Made by a program: the position numbers and the translations under genes
In this document: in pieces, positions 8,391-15,178 of the stretch
Position numbering within the stretch: the stretch's first letter is position 1
How the letters are laid out: each line of letters starts with the position of its first letter
The notes under the pieces: generated by a model
Told to the model about the DNA's origin: nothing
The model's input: only the letters and a program-made list of their open reading frames with translations
Database searches by the model: none
From: Mycobacteriales bacterium
GTDB taxonomy: Bacteria > Actinomycetota > Actinomycetes > BP-191
NCBI GenBank assembly: GCA_035714365.1
Contig: DASTMB010000014.1
Coordinates: 1-55,719 of the forward strand
Direction: 5' to 3'
Length of the DNA: 55,719 nucleotides

Positions 8391-9068
8391 ACCAGCGCGG
8401 TGGACACCCCGAACACTCGACAGCGCCGGCGCGCGCCCCCGTCACGCGGCGCACGGCTGCCGGTGCGCGTCATTGCCCGCCGGTGCAGCCGTTCGTCCCG
8501 CCCGCTGCCGCGCGCCGTGGCGCCGACCCGCCGTCGGCGCGGGCCCCGCGCGCAGCGTTGCGCCCCGGCGGACACTCCGTGCGGTGGCGCCGCCGCCACG
8601 GTTGCCGGACGGGGCGCCCCCGGCGACGCCGTGCCCCTACCGGTGCGCCGCTGTCGCGCCGCGCCGCAGCGCGGCGGCGAGTCCGTCCCCCGTCCGGTGC
8701 GCCGCGCGGCGCGCGCCACGGCTGCCCGGCCCGCGTGGGGTGTGCCACGTGCGCCGCGTTCTCGTCGTCGCGGACACGGGCGCGAGCCGCGCACGCCGCG
8801 ACGGCGCCGGACGGCCGCCCCGTCACCGCCGACCCGGGGGCGCCGTGCCGGTGCGTCGCCACGCCGATGCCAGGGCTTGTCCGCCGCGCGTCAGGCGTGC
8901 CCGGTGCGGGCCGCCGAAGCGCGCCCTGGGTCGTGGGCCGCCGACCGGTTCGACCCGCTCGGAGTCCGGCGGCACGCGGCACGTCGTCCGGGCGGGCACA
9001 GCACAACGGCGGTGACCGTGACGGCCGGAGCCGCCGCGATCACCGCCGCGTGGTGCGTGCTGAGCGGG

Positions 9069-10283
9069 TCAGACCTTGACGATCGTGGAGTTGGTGGCCG
9101 CGTACTTGCCGGGCACCGCGGCGAACCGCGCCTGCACCGACTGGCCGGGCTTCGCGCTCTTGAAGATCGACCGGCCCCTGCTGTCGGTGGCGATCGTCGT
9201 GACCTTCTTGCCGTTGACGTACCAGTCGACGCGCTGGCCGGTGACGGCGTGCTTGTCGTCGTCCAGCAGCGTCGCGGTGACGACGCGCGTGGTGCTGGTC
9301 GGCTTCGCGACCGCGAGCGGCGCGAACTTTGTGACCTCGGTCTTGACGACCAGGGTGCCGGTCAGCTTGGTCTTGCCCGTCGTCTCGTCGCCGTCGAAGC
9401 GCACCGTCAGCGGGTACGAGGCCGCGGGCATCGTCGCCGGGAACGTCACCGTCGCGACGCCGGCCGCGTTGGTCACGGCCGACTTCGCCAGCACGGTGCC
9501 GGCGGCGAACTGCACGGTCTTGCCGGCGAGCGCCGCGCCGGCCTCGTCGACCAGCTTGGCGGAGAGGGTGCCGGTGTCGCCGAACTGCACGGCCTTCGCG
9601 ACCAGGGTGTTCAGCGCGGCGGGCGGCGGCCCGAAGCAGTAGTCGTCACCGACGACGTAGGTGGCCTCCGGGTCGGCGGCGCTGTCCGCGGACGTCTGCT
9701 TGAGGGCGATGTACTGCACCGTGCGGCCGGTGATGCCCTCGAACGTCGAGCCCTCGGCGAGCGGCTCGTCCAGCGCCGGCTGGAGCTTGTCCAGCGGGAT
9801 GCTGACGAACAGGTAGTTGTCCGCCCACTCGGCCGTCGCGCCGGTGATCGTGGTGCCGGCGCTCGAGCTGACCGTCGGGGTGCCGTTGGTGCTCGGCTGG
9901 CCGACCTGGTTCCACGTCGGGTTGCGGAAGATGTAGTTGACGGTGAACGTCTTCGACTCCTGGCGGAACGTCGTGACGTAGCCGTATGCGCTGTCGGTCG
10001 GCGGCGGCGAGGCCGGCGGCGCCGCCTTGATGCCCATGTAGATCTGCAACGCCGCGTCCGTCAGGCGCAGCCCGATGCTCTTGATGTCGAGCGCGTCCAC
10101 CGACGACCCCGGCCGGAGCTCCGGGTCGGTCTGCGGGTTGTAGTTGAGCTTCGCGTCGTCGGTGATGTCGTTGACGCGCCGGCTGCACACGTCGCGCGGC
10201 TTCTCCGGCACCGCCAGCGCCCCCGCGGCGCCGAACACGAGGCTGGTCGAGACCAGACCCCACCCCACCCTACGGCCTGACAT
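9069..10283 (-). CDS. Secreted protein: DALDI domain plus two Ig-like (Big-type) domains
   Basis: A 404-residue exported protein of unknown function. It has a short signal peptide (VGWGLVSTSLVFGAAGALA), then about 190 residues with C-x11-D near the start, the motif SSVDALDIKSIGLRL, and a late Cys (DDYCFGPPP). Residues about 225-400 form two Ig-like strands-and-loops units (LSAKLVDEAGAALAGKTVQF...AGVATVTF, and VTATLLDDDKHAVTGQRVDWYVNG), as in bacterial Big/invasin domains. The N-terminal half is similar to the next upstream gene (10392-10979), which has SSDALDI at the same place. The ATG follows GGGAG at good spacing. An extracellular binding role is inferred only from the architecture. Confidence 0.75.
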   Translation of the reverse strand: MSGRRVGWGLVSTSLVFGAAGALAVPEKPRDVCSRRVNDITDDAKLNYNPQTDPELRPGSSVDALDIKSIGLRLTDAALQIYMGIKAAPPASPPPTDSAYGYVTTFRQESKTFTVNYIFRNPTWNQVGQPSTNGTPTVSSSAGTTITGATAEWADNYLFVSIPLDKLQPALDEPLAEGSTFEGITGRTVQYIALKQTSADSAADPEATYVVGDDYCFGPPPAALNTLVAKAVQFGDTGTLSAKLVDEAGAALAGKTVQFAAGTVLAKSAVTNAAGVATVTFPATMPAASYPLTVRFDGDETTGKTKLTGTLVVKTEVTKFAPLAVAKPTSTTRVVTATLLDDDKHAVTGQRVDWYVNGKKVTTIATDSRGRSIFKSAKPGQSVQARFAAVPGKYAATNSTIVKV

Positions 10284-10321
10284 GACGACTCCCGATTCCG
10301 GCTGGACGTACTCGACAGAGG

Positions 10322-10340
10322 CGCGCGGGAATCCCGCGCG
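10322..10340 (-). repeat. Perfect 8-bp hairpin between two exported genes
   Basis: CGCGCGGG (10322-10329) and CCCGCGCG (10333-10340) pair exactly around AAT. It lies in the leader of the 9069-10283 gene, 16 bases beyond the terminator of the upstream gene. It may be a second attenuator-like stem. Confidence 0.5.
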
Positions 10341-10355
10341 AGAGGTGGAACCGAC

Positions 10356-10382
10356 GCGGGGCCGGCGGATCGCCGGCCCCGC
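10356..10382 (-). terminator. Strong terminator hairpin of the 10392-10979 gene
   Basis: GCGGGGCCGGCG (10356-10367) and CGCCGGCCCCGC (10371-10382) form a perfect 12-bp stem with a 3-base loop. It begins ten bases after the stop codon of the minus-strand gene. It has no T tract but very high stability. Confidence 0.75.
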
Positions 10383-10391
10383 CTCAACGGT

Positions 10392-10979
10392 TCAGCTGGC
10401 CTTGACGCAGCTCGGGTACAGGTCCGGGTACGTCTTCGTGGTCGACGCCGCGTCGGCGGACGTCATGTCGTAGCCGCTCGTCGCGGCGAGGTTGATGAGC
10501 GTCTGGCCGGACTTCTTCAGGCCGGGCACCGCGCTGCGCTTGACGCTCCACGTGATGGTGTTGCCGGCGACCTTCACGGTCGGCGTGGCGATCTGGGCGC
10601 TGTCCATCATGAACGCGGCCGAGGGACCGGCGTAGGCGCCGCGCCCGTCGGCGTAGGTGAATGCGTACGTCGTGCCCTTGATGGTGAAACGCAGGTTCCA
10701 GTTGAAACCGAGGTACGCGGCCGGGTCACTGTCGAGGTTGTAGCCCTTGAGGCGCAGGACACCGACGACCGTGCCCTTACCGGTGGCGATGTCGCCGCCG
10801 ACGATGTCGAGAGCGTCCGAGCTCGGCGCGCGGGTGACGCGGTTGCCGCCGTCACCGGTGCCGTCGGTGATGAGGTTGCACACCGGCTTCTTCTTCGCGG
10901 TGGCGGCGTCGGCGGTCGCGGTCAGGGACGCGGCGAGGCCGAGCACGGAAGCGGTCAGGACGACGGTTCGCAGTCGCAT
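10392..10979 (-). CDS. Secreted DALDI-domain protein, paralogue of the next gene
   Basis: A 195-residue exported protein. The signal peptide is MRLRTVVLTASVLGLAASLT with an ATADA cleavage site. The mature part begins with a Lys-rich patch, has VCNLITDGTGD, then SSDALDIVGGDIATG, a Tyr/Phe-rich beta region (YLGFNWNLRFTIKG, YAFTYADGRG), and ends with a lone Cys (YPSCVKAS). The same order (Cys, Asp-rich turn, SS-x-DALDI, beta region) is seen in the first 190 residues of the 9069-10283 product, so they are paralogues at domain level. ATG 10979 is preferred to upstream in-frame codons because GGAG sits five bases away and it starts the signal peptide. The function is unknown. A CCCCTAC motif lies just upstream of the ribosome site. 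Confidence 0.75.
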   Translation of the reverse strand: MRLRTVVLTASVLGLAASLTATADAATAKKKPVCNLITDGTGDGGNRVTRAPSSDALDIVGGDIATGKGTVVGVLRLKGYNLDSDPAAYLGFNWNLRFTIKGTTYAFTYADGRGAYAGPSAAFMMDSAQIATPTVKVAGNTITWSVKRSAVPGLKKSGQTLINLAATSGYDMTSADAASTTKTYPDLYPSCVKAS

Positions 10980-11097
10980 GGGGACTCCGGTAGGGGTGAG
11001 ACTCGGAACAGTGCTCTGATGATTCACAAGTTCGACGTCCGGTTCGCCAGCCCTGCCGATTCGGCCACGGATCTGCGCCGGAGAACGAAAAAATACG

Positions 11098-11111
11098 CGC
11101 TGTCGACAGCG
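11098..11111. promoter_or_regulatory. 14-bp perfect palindrome upstream of the 10979 start
   Basis: CGCTGTCGACAGCG is fully self-complementary, beside an A-rich run (AACGAAAAAATACG, 11084-11097) that stands out in this GC-rich DNA. It lies about 120 bases upstream of the start of the 10392-10979 gene. Operator or upstream promoter element is inferred. Confidence 0.4.
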
Positions 11112-11155
11112 GGTGACGGTACGGACGCGGCTTTTGCGCGTGTTCGTCCGGAACG

Positions 11156-11193
11156 CACCGAGGGGCAGCCGGTGGAACGGCTGCCCCTCGGTG
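11156..11193 (-). terminator. 15-bp perfect hairpin terminator
   Basis: CACCGAGGGGCAGCC (11156-11170) and GGCTGCCCCTCGGTG (11179-11193) pair without mismatch around an 8-base loop. It lies about 50 bases past the stop of the 11245-11847 gene and separates it from the downstream exported genes. Confidence 0.8.
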
Positions 11194-11196
11194 GTC

Positions 11197-11246
11197 GTAC
11201 CAGGTGGTGCTAGGTCGTACTAGGTCGTGCTAGGTGACCGTAGGTC
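11197..11246. repeat. Five-copy 10-bp tandem repeat overlapping a stop codon
   Basis: Five degenerate decamers occur in a row: GTACCAGGTG, GTGCTAGGTC, GTACTAGGTC, GTGCTAGGTG, ACCGTAGGTC. CTAG, rare in such DNA, occurs three times. The array fills the space between the terminator hairpin and the stop codon of the 11245-11847 gene and includes part of that stop codon. Confidence 0.7.
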
Positions 11247-11847
11247 AGCCCGCGGAGATCGCGAGGCCGCAGACCGGGGTCGGGGTGCTGTTGGCCGGGA
11301 CGAGGTTGCCCGTGGTCTGGCCGGTGTCCGGGTCGACCCAGTTGGCGTCGTACAGCCAGTCGTTGGCGCCGTCACCATCGACGTTGATCACCGCGGAGCA
11401 GAGGTACTGGTCCGCCGTGGTGGCCGCGTCGTACTCGACGACCGTGTGCGGGATGACCAGGACGCCGGTGCCGGACGCCGAGGCGCCCGCGAGGCCCGGG
11501 TAGCCGTACTTGCCGTCAGTCGCGGCGTAGTTGTACGTGCCGGTGAGCTGGATCCAGCAGAGCAGCGTGCCGCTGGACGCGTGCGGGGCCTGCGACGGGA
11601 CCGTCGGCGGGACCGCCGGCGGAACCGAGATCGGGAACGCGTCGCCGAGGTCGCCGACGGCCAGCGGGCCACCGTCGATCTCGCCGTAGTTGTGGTTCGG
11701 GTCCTGGTTCACGGCGCCCGACGGGTCGTTGGTCGACGAGTAGCCGCAGACCGAACCGATCAGGGGCTCGCCCTGGGCGTTCGACGACGCCGAGAGGCCG
11801 GAGAGCAGGGTGCCCGCCGCGATAGCGGCGATGGCAAGCTTGCGCAT
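11245..11847 (-). CDS. Small secreted protein of a tandem paralogue pair (copy 1)
   Basis: A 200-residue exported protein. The signal peptide is MRKLAIAAIAAGTLLSGLSA with cleavage near SSNAQG. The mature part has SVCGYSSTNDPSGAVNQDPN, then HNYGEIDGGP, a Pro-rich loop, LLCWIQLTG, YGYPGLAGASASGTGVL, a QYLCSAV segment, and ends CGLAISAG. Four Cys residues are conserved with the neighbour 12168-12704 and probably form two disulfides outside the cell. The two genes are a tandem duplication sharing the N-terminal, central and C-terminal blocks. A perfect AGGAGG ribosome site fixes the ATG. The leader folds into a two-stem structure (11861-11910). I do not recognise the family; a structural or surface role is a guess. 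Confidence 0.8.
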   Translation of the reverse strand: MRKLAIAAIAAGTLLSGLSASSNAQGEPLIGSVCGYSSTNDPSGAVNQDPNHNYGEIDGGPLAVGDLGDAFPISVPPAVPPTVPSQAPHASSGTLLCWIQLTGTYNYAATDGKYGYPGLAGASASGTGVLVIPHTVVEYDAATTADQYLCSAVINVDGDGANDWLYDANWVDPDTGQTTGNLVPANSTPTPVCGLAISAG

Positions 11848-11860
11848 GCTTCCTCCTACT

Positions 11861-11910
11861 CCACACCGACAGATCTCGTCTGGTGACGAGGTAGGGGGCT
11901 CTCGGTGTGG
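11861..11910 (-). promoter_or_regulatory. Two-stem structured 5' leader of the copy-1 gene
   Basis: CCACACCGA (11861-11869) pairs perfectly with TCGGTGTGG (11902-11910). Inside it CTCGTC (11875-11880) pairs with GACGAG (11885-11890) around a four-base loop. The outer stem ends four bases from the AGGAGG ribosome site (11851-11856). The larger bulge holds CCCTAC on the RNA strand, as in the paralogue's leader at 12722-12771. A role in translation or mRNA stability is inferred. Confidence 0.6.
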
Positions 11911-12105
11911 AACGGGGCGAAAGGTAGCGGACCCGGACAGAGGCCGTCAACGGGTCTGGCGACAGAAAGTTCGCGCGCTGTCACTGGCTGCCGCCGGACC
12001 TGGGCGGGCGCCGCGCGCTGACCTGGGGTGGTGTCCCGGTGCCTCCTCGGGTGGTGCCGCCGCCGGGTGGGGGTGGCGGTGGAGCGGGTCGGACGGGTCC
12101 GGAAC

Positions 12106-12138
12106 CGGGGAGGGGCGGGGTGCCGCCGCCCCTCCCCG
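12106..12138 (-). terminator. 13-bp hairpin after the copy-2 gene
   Basis: CGGGGAGGGGCGG (12106-12118) pairs exactly with CCGCCCCTCCCCG (12126-12138). It begins 30 bases past the stop of the minus-strand gene at 12168. Probable terminator, strongly strand-asymmetric in purines. Confidence 0.7.
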
Positions 12139-12167
12139 AATTGCCGGAGGAATTGCGTGGCGGTGCT

Positions 12168-12704
12168 TCAGCCGGCCGAGATCGCGAGCGAGCAGTGCGC
12201 GCCGTTGCCGGGCAGGACGAAATCACCGGTGGTGCCGTCGCCGTTGTCCTTCAGGTCGTCCCAGAGCCACGTGTTGCCGCCGGTGGCGATGGACGCGCAC
12301 TCGTAGAGGTCCGAAGTGACCGCGACGTCGAACTCGATCGGCGTCGGCGCGATGTACAGCACGCCGTGGCCGGTGACCGACGCGCCGGCGAGACCGGGGT
12401 AGCCGAAGGTCGCCGAGGTCTCGACGTAGAGCGGGCCGGCCTGGAGCCAGCACGAGAGCGTGCCGTCACCGAGGACCGGTGCGGCCGTGGGCGGGATGGT
12501 CCAGTCGCCGACCGTGATCGGGCCGCCGTCGATCTCGCCGTAGTTGTGCCCGGGGTCCTGGTTGACGGCGCCCGACGGGTCGTTGGTGGAGGTGAAGCCG
12601 CAGACGAAGCCGGTGTGCGGCTGCGACTCGGCGCTGGCCGAGCCGCTGAGGACGCTGCTCGCGAGGGCGCATGCCGCGACCGCGGCGATGCCAAGCTTGC
12701 GCAT
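12168..12704 (-). CDS. Small secreted protein of a tandem paralogue pair (copy 2)
   Basis: A 178-residue exported protein. The signal peptide is MRKLGIAAVAACALASSVLS with cleavage near GSASAES. The mature part repeats the landmarks of the neighbour at 11245-11847: FVCGFTSTNDPSGAVNQDPG, HNYGEIDGGP, TLSCWLQAG, FGYPGLAGASVTGHGVL, LYECASI and a C-terminal HCSLAISAG, with the Cys positions kept. Copy 2 lacks the Pro-rich insertion of copy 1. The ATG is chosen because it begins the signal peptide and follows GGAAGGAACGGAAG. Upstream lie a hairpin leader (12722-12771), a possible promoter (TTGACC/TACGTT read on the minus strand at 12809-12779) and the paired dyads at 12825-12876. The family is unrecognised. 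Confidence 0.8.
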   Translation of the reverse strand: MRKLGIAAVAACALASSVLSGSASAESQPHTGFVCGFTSTNDPSGAVNQDPGHNYGEIDGGPITVGDWTIPPTAAPVLGDGTLSCWLQAGPLYVETSATFGYPGLAGASVTGHGVLYIAPTPIEFDVAVTSDLYECASIATGGNTWLWDDLKDNGDGTTGDFVLPGNGAHCSLAISAG

Positions 12705-12721
12705 TCTTCCGTTCCTTCCGG

Positions 12722-12771
12722 CTGCGTTCGCGGCACCCGCCGTTCTCGGCGGGGTAGGGACCGCGTCGCAG
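12722..12771 (-). promoter_or_regulatory. Long structured 5' leader of the copy-2 gene
   Basis: Three stacked stems share one axis: CTGCG (12722-12726) with CGCAG (12767-12771), CGCGG (12729-12733) with CCGCG (12761-12765), and CCCGCC (12736-12741) with GGCGGG (12748-12753). The asymmetric bulge contains TCCCTAC on the RNA strand, directly 5' of the apical stem as in the leader at 11861-11910. It lies immediately 5' of the ribosome site. Confidence 0.6.
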
Positions 12772-12824
12772 ACCTCGGAAACGTACCGGCCAGGCATTTC
12801 GGCGGTCAACGGGACAAACGCGAT

Positions 12825-12876
12825 GGGGGTGACATCTCACCCATTCGGGTTACTATTCGGGTGAGATATCACCCCC
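12825..12876. promoter_or_regulatory. Paired GGGTGA-N4-TCACCC operators, centres 32 bp apart
   Basis: Two dyads, GGTGACATCTCACC (12828-12841) and GGTGAGATATCACC (12860-12873), each have exact GGTGA/TCACC half-sites. Together they also form a larger inverted repeat: 18-base arms at 12825-12842 and 12859-12876 with one mismatch. The spacer contains two ATTCGGGT direct repeats and the A/T-rich TACTAT (12851-12856), a possible -10 toward the STAS gene. A 32-bp centre spacing is close to three helical turns, so two dimers could bind one face of the DNA. The sites lie upstream of the copy-2 gene and the divergent STAS gene. Confidence 0.75.
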
Positions 12877-13032
12877 GCCGCGCGAGCATCACGTGGATCG
12901 ACCCTCCTCGACCACGATGCGGGCGGCGTCGCAGGGTGGACGCGGCGGCGGCGCGGGACTCATCGGTGGCGGACCGCTGAGTTCCGGCGGGCCGCGGCGT
13001 CTGCCCTGGGACGGCCGCGAGGAGGTGCGCCG

Positions 13033-13335
13033 GTGGGTCCCGACGACGCGCGCGCGGTGGTGGACGTGCTCGCGGGCGGACGCGCGCTCGCGACGCTGCG
13101 CGTCGACGGCCCGGGCCGCGACGTCGCGGTGGTCGGCGCGCTCGCCCGGCTGGGGCTGGCCGCGCGGCGGCGCGGCTGGACGCTGCGGGTGCGCTGCGAC
13201 GCGGGGCTGGCGGGGCTGGTGGAGCTGTGCGGGCTGTCAGGCGTCCTCGGCGTGGAGCTCGGGCGGCAGCCCGAACGCCGCGAACAGCCGCTCGGCGTCG
13301 AGGAAGTGGTGCAGCGCGACGAGCCGCCCGCCTGA
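13033..13335 (+). CDS. STAS-domain-like small protein
   Basis: A 100-residue protein with the beta-alpha pattern of a STAS domain (ATLRVDGPGRDVAVVGALARL, then LRVRCDAGLAGLVELCGLSGVL). STAS proteins act as anti-sigma antagonists or sensors; here neither the phospho-acceptor Ser nor a partner anti-sigma gene can be pointed out. The GTG is set by GAGGAGG eight bases upstream. The last 99 bases (tail VELGRQPERREQPLGVEEVV and following) lie antisense inside the 3' end of the convergent ECF sigma gene. The acidic, Gln/Glu-rich tail resembles tails of other actinobacterial STAS proteins as I recall them, so the overlap is likely real. Up to 330 bases upstream hold only regulatory sites. Confidence 0.7.
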   Translation: MGPDDARAVVDVLAGGRALATLRVDGPGRDVAVVGALARLGLAARRRGWTLRVRCDAGLAGLVELCGLSGVLGVELGRQPERREQPLGVEEVVQRDEPPA

Positions 13336-14208
13336 CGGCTCGACCACCTGCAGCGCGAACGGCGCCCACCGGCCCGGCCCGGACTGCTTGTACGCCGCGA
13401 ACGCCGGGGAGCCGTTGGCGCTGACGGGGATGAGCCGGGAGCCGCGGCAGCCGGCGCCCTGCCCGACGTACCACTTCGCGATGTCGGGGGTGCCGCGCAG
13501 CCAGAGCGGGAACGGCGGCATGGTGAACGTCGCGTCGTCGGCGATGAGCGTGACGAGCGACTCGACGTCGTAGCGCTCGAACGCCTCGACGTAGCGCGCG
13601 AGCAGCGCCCTGTGCTCGTCGTCCAGGGGCGCGGGCGCGCCGAGGTCGCGCTCGGCGAGGGCGGCCTTGGCGCGCTGCAACGCGCTGTTGACGGAGGCGA
13701 CGGTGCTGCCGAGCAGCTCGGCGACCTCGGCGGCCTGCCACTTGAGGACGTCGCGGAGGATCAGCACGGCGCGCTGGCGCGGCGGGAGGAGCTGCAACGC
13801 CGCCACGAACGCCAGGCGCACCGAGTCGCGCAGCTCCGCCAGCTCGGCCGGGTCGGCCTCGGCGGGCAGCACGCGGTCGTCGGCGATCGGGGAGACGAAC
13901 GCCTGCTCGGGCAGCGGCGGCGGCAGCGGCGTGTCGGCCGACCACGGGCCGCCGAGGTCCATCGGCTCGGCGCGGCGGCCGGCGGCGCGCAGCGCGTCGA
14001 GGCAGACGTTGGTGGCGATCCGGTAGAGCCAGGAACGCAGCGACGAGCGGCCCTCGAACTCGGTGGCGCCGCGCCAGGCGCGCAGCATCGTCTCCTGCAC
14101 GGCGTCCTCGGCGTCGAAGCCGGAGCCGAGCATCCGGTAGCAGTAGCCGGTCAGCTCGCGGCGGAACGGCTCGAGGTCGAGCGTCGCGTCGGTGGGGGCG
14201 GTGGCCAC
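13237..14208 (-). CDS. ECF sigma factor, SigG-like, with SnoaL-type C-terminal domain
   Basis: A 323-residue sigma factor. Region 2 is at about residues 10-80 (ELTGYCYRMLGSGFDAEDAVQETMLRAW and SSLRSWLYRIATNVCLD, each part typical of ECF sigma-2). Region 4 is at about 130-185 (LQLLPPRQRAVLILRDVLKW, then VAELLGSTVASVNSALQRAK). Residues about 200-320 form a SnoaL/NTF2-like extension (VEAFERYDVESLVTLIADDATFTMPP...), characteristic of the SigG/ECF41-like type, in which this domain modulates activity in place of a separate anti-sigma protein. The gene starts with GTG. Its 3' end overlaps the convergent STAS gene by 99 bases. Targets are unknown. Confidence 0.92.
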   Translation of the reverse strand: MATAPTDATLDLEPFRRELTGYCYRMLGSGFDAEDAVQETMLRAWRGATEFEGRSSLRSWLYRIATNVCLDALRAAGRRAEPMDLGGPWSADTPLPPPLPEQAFVSPIADDRVLPAEADPAELAELRDSVRLAFVAALQLLPPRQRAVLILRDVLKWQAAEVAELLGSTVASVNSALQRAKAALAERDLGAPAPLDDEHRALLARYVEAFERYDVESLVTLIADDATFTMPPFPLWLRGTPDIAKWYVGQGAGCRGSRLIPVSANGSPAFAAYKQSGPGRWAPFALQVVEPSGGRLVALHHFLDAERLFAAFGLPPELHAEDA

Positions 14209-14299
14209 GGGCCACGAGCCTACGGCGCGAGGAACGGCGCGTCGCGGCGTAGATCACCGACGGAGGGCGCGCGCGGGGCGCGCCGGGAGGAGCGTGTCC

Positions 14300-15163
14300 G
14301 TGAACAGGGTCCGGCTGGGTGTCGCCGCCGTCAGCGTCCTCGGCAGCGTGCTGCTCGCGGCGCCGCCGGCGCGCGCGGCGGGCGTGGTGCGGGTGTACCC
14401 GCTCGGCGACTCGATCACGTTCGGCAACACGGCCACCGCGAACACCCCAGGCGGCTACCGCGGCCCGCTGGACGCGCTGCTCACGGCGTCCGGCGTGACG
14501 CACGAGTTCGTCGGCGCGGTCGCCGACAACTCGACGCCGGTGCTCGACGCGGAGGGGCAGGCGCACCACGACGGCCACCCCGGCTACCGGATCGACCAGG
14601 ACGCGGCCGACCTCGACGGCGACGCGCACTCCTACTACGACGCCGGCGGCTACTGGCTCACCGGCACGGCGTCGCGCGCGCCGATCGTGCCGGACGTGAC
14701 GATCGTGCACCTCGGCACCAACGACATCGGCCAGCGGTGGGACCCGGGCACGGTGTACCCGACGGGCGACGGGCTGGTGAACTACGGCGACCCGGCGCAG
14801 CGGGCGGCGTTCGTGGCGCACATGACGGCGCGGCTGGAGGGGCTGGTCGACAAGCTCCTCGCGCTCCGCCCGGACTCGCGCGTGGTGCTGTCGAACGTCA
14901 TCCCGATCGGCCTGACCGGCGTCGACCTGGTGACCGGGGAGTACGGCACGGCGATCGCGGACCTGGTCGCGCGGGAGCGGGCGGCCGGCAAGCGGGTGGT
15001 GCTGGCCGACGTGTGGTCGCGGTTCGCGCAGGCGACCCCGGCGGGCGTCGTGCTGGTGCCCGGCCTGCTCTGCCAGGACGCGGTCCACCCGACGGTCGCC
15101 GGCTACGCCGTGATGGCGGCGGTGTACCGCGACGCGGTCCTGGCCGCGCTGGCGCTGCCGTAG
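14300..15163 (+). CDS. Secreted SGNH/GDSL hydrolase
   Basis: A 287-residue exported esterase-type enzyme. A signal peptide (VRLGVAAVSVLGSVLLAAPPARA) precedes the catalytic domain. Block I is PLGDSITFG with the nucleophile Ser, block III is HLGTNDIG with the oxyanion Asn, and block V is DAVHPTVAGY with the catalytic Asp/His pair. Such enzymes remove acyl or acetyl groups from polysaccharides or lipids outside the cell; the substrate here is unknown. GTG 14300 is chosen over the GTG at 14294 because GGAGG (14286-14290) is then nine bases away. It is followed after 15 bases by the amidohydrolase gene, so the two may be cotranscribed, and it is divergent from the ECF sigma gene. Confidence 0.88.
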   Translation: MNRVRLGVAAVSVLGSVLLAAPPARAAGVVRVYPLGDSITFGNTATANTPGGYRGPLDALLTASGVTHEFVGAVADNSTPVLDAEGQAHHDGHPGYRIDQDAADLDGDAHSYYDAGGYWLTGTASRAPIVPDVTIVHLGTNDIGQRWDPGTVYPTGDGLVNYGDPAQRAAFVAHMTARLEGLVDKLLALRPDSRVVLSNVIPIGLTGVDLVTGEYGTAIADLVARERAAGKRVVLADVWSRFAQATPAGVVLVPGLLCQDAVHPTVAGYAVMAAVYRDAVLAALALP

Positions 15164-15178
15164 CGGAAACTGGCGCCC

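Larger units (their letters stand above)
8202..9068. other. 867-bp gap without a convincing gene
   Basis: All six frames give only Arg/Ala/Pro/Gly-rich translations without a start context, conserved motif or signal peptide, and the codon-position bias seen in neighbouring genes is missing. The text is unusually rich in GTGCGCCG-, CCGGTGCG- and GCCACGG-like words and contains the hairpin at 8366-8390. It may be a decayed gene, a long 3' region or a non-coding RNA locus. Confidence 0.5.

Noticed and set aside
8470-9006. 178-residue minus-strand frame in the gene-free gap
   Set aside because: Low-complexity Arg/Ala/Gly/Pro translation without ribosome site or hydrophobic core.
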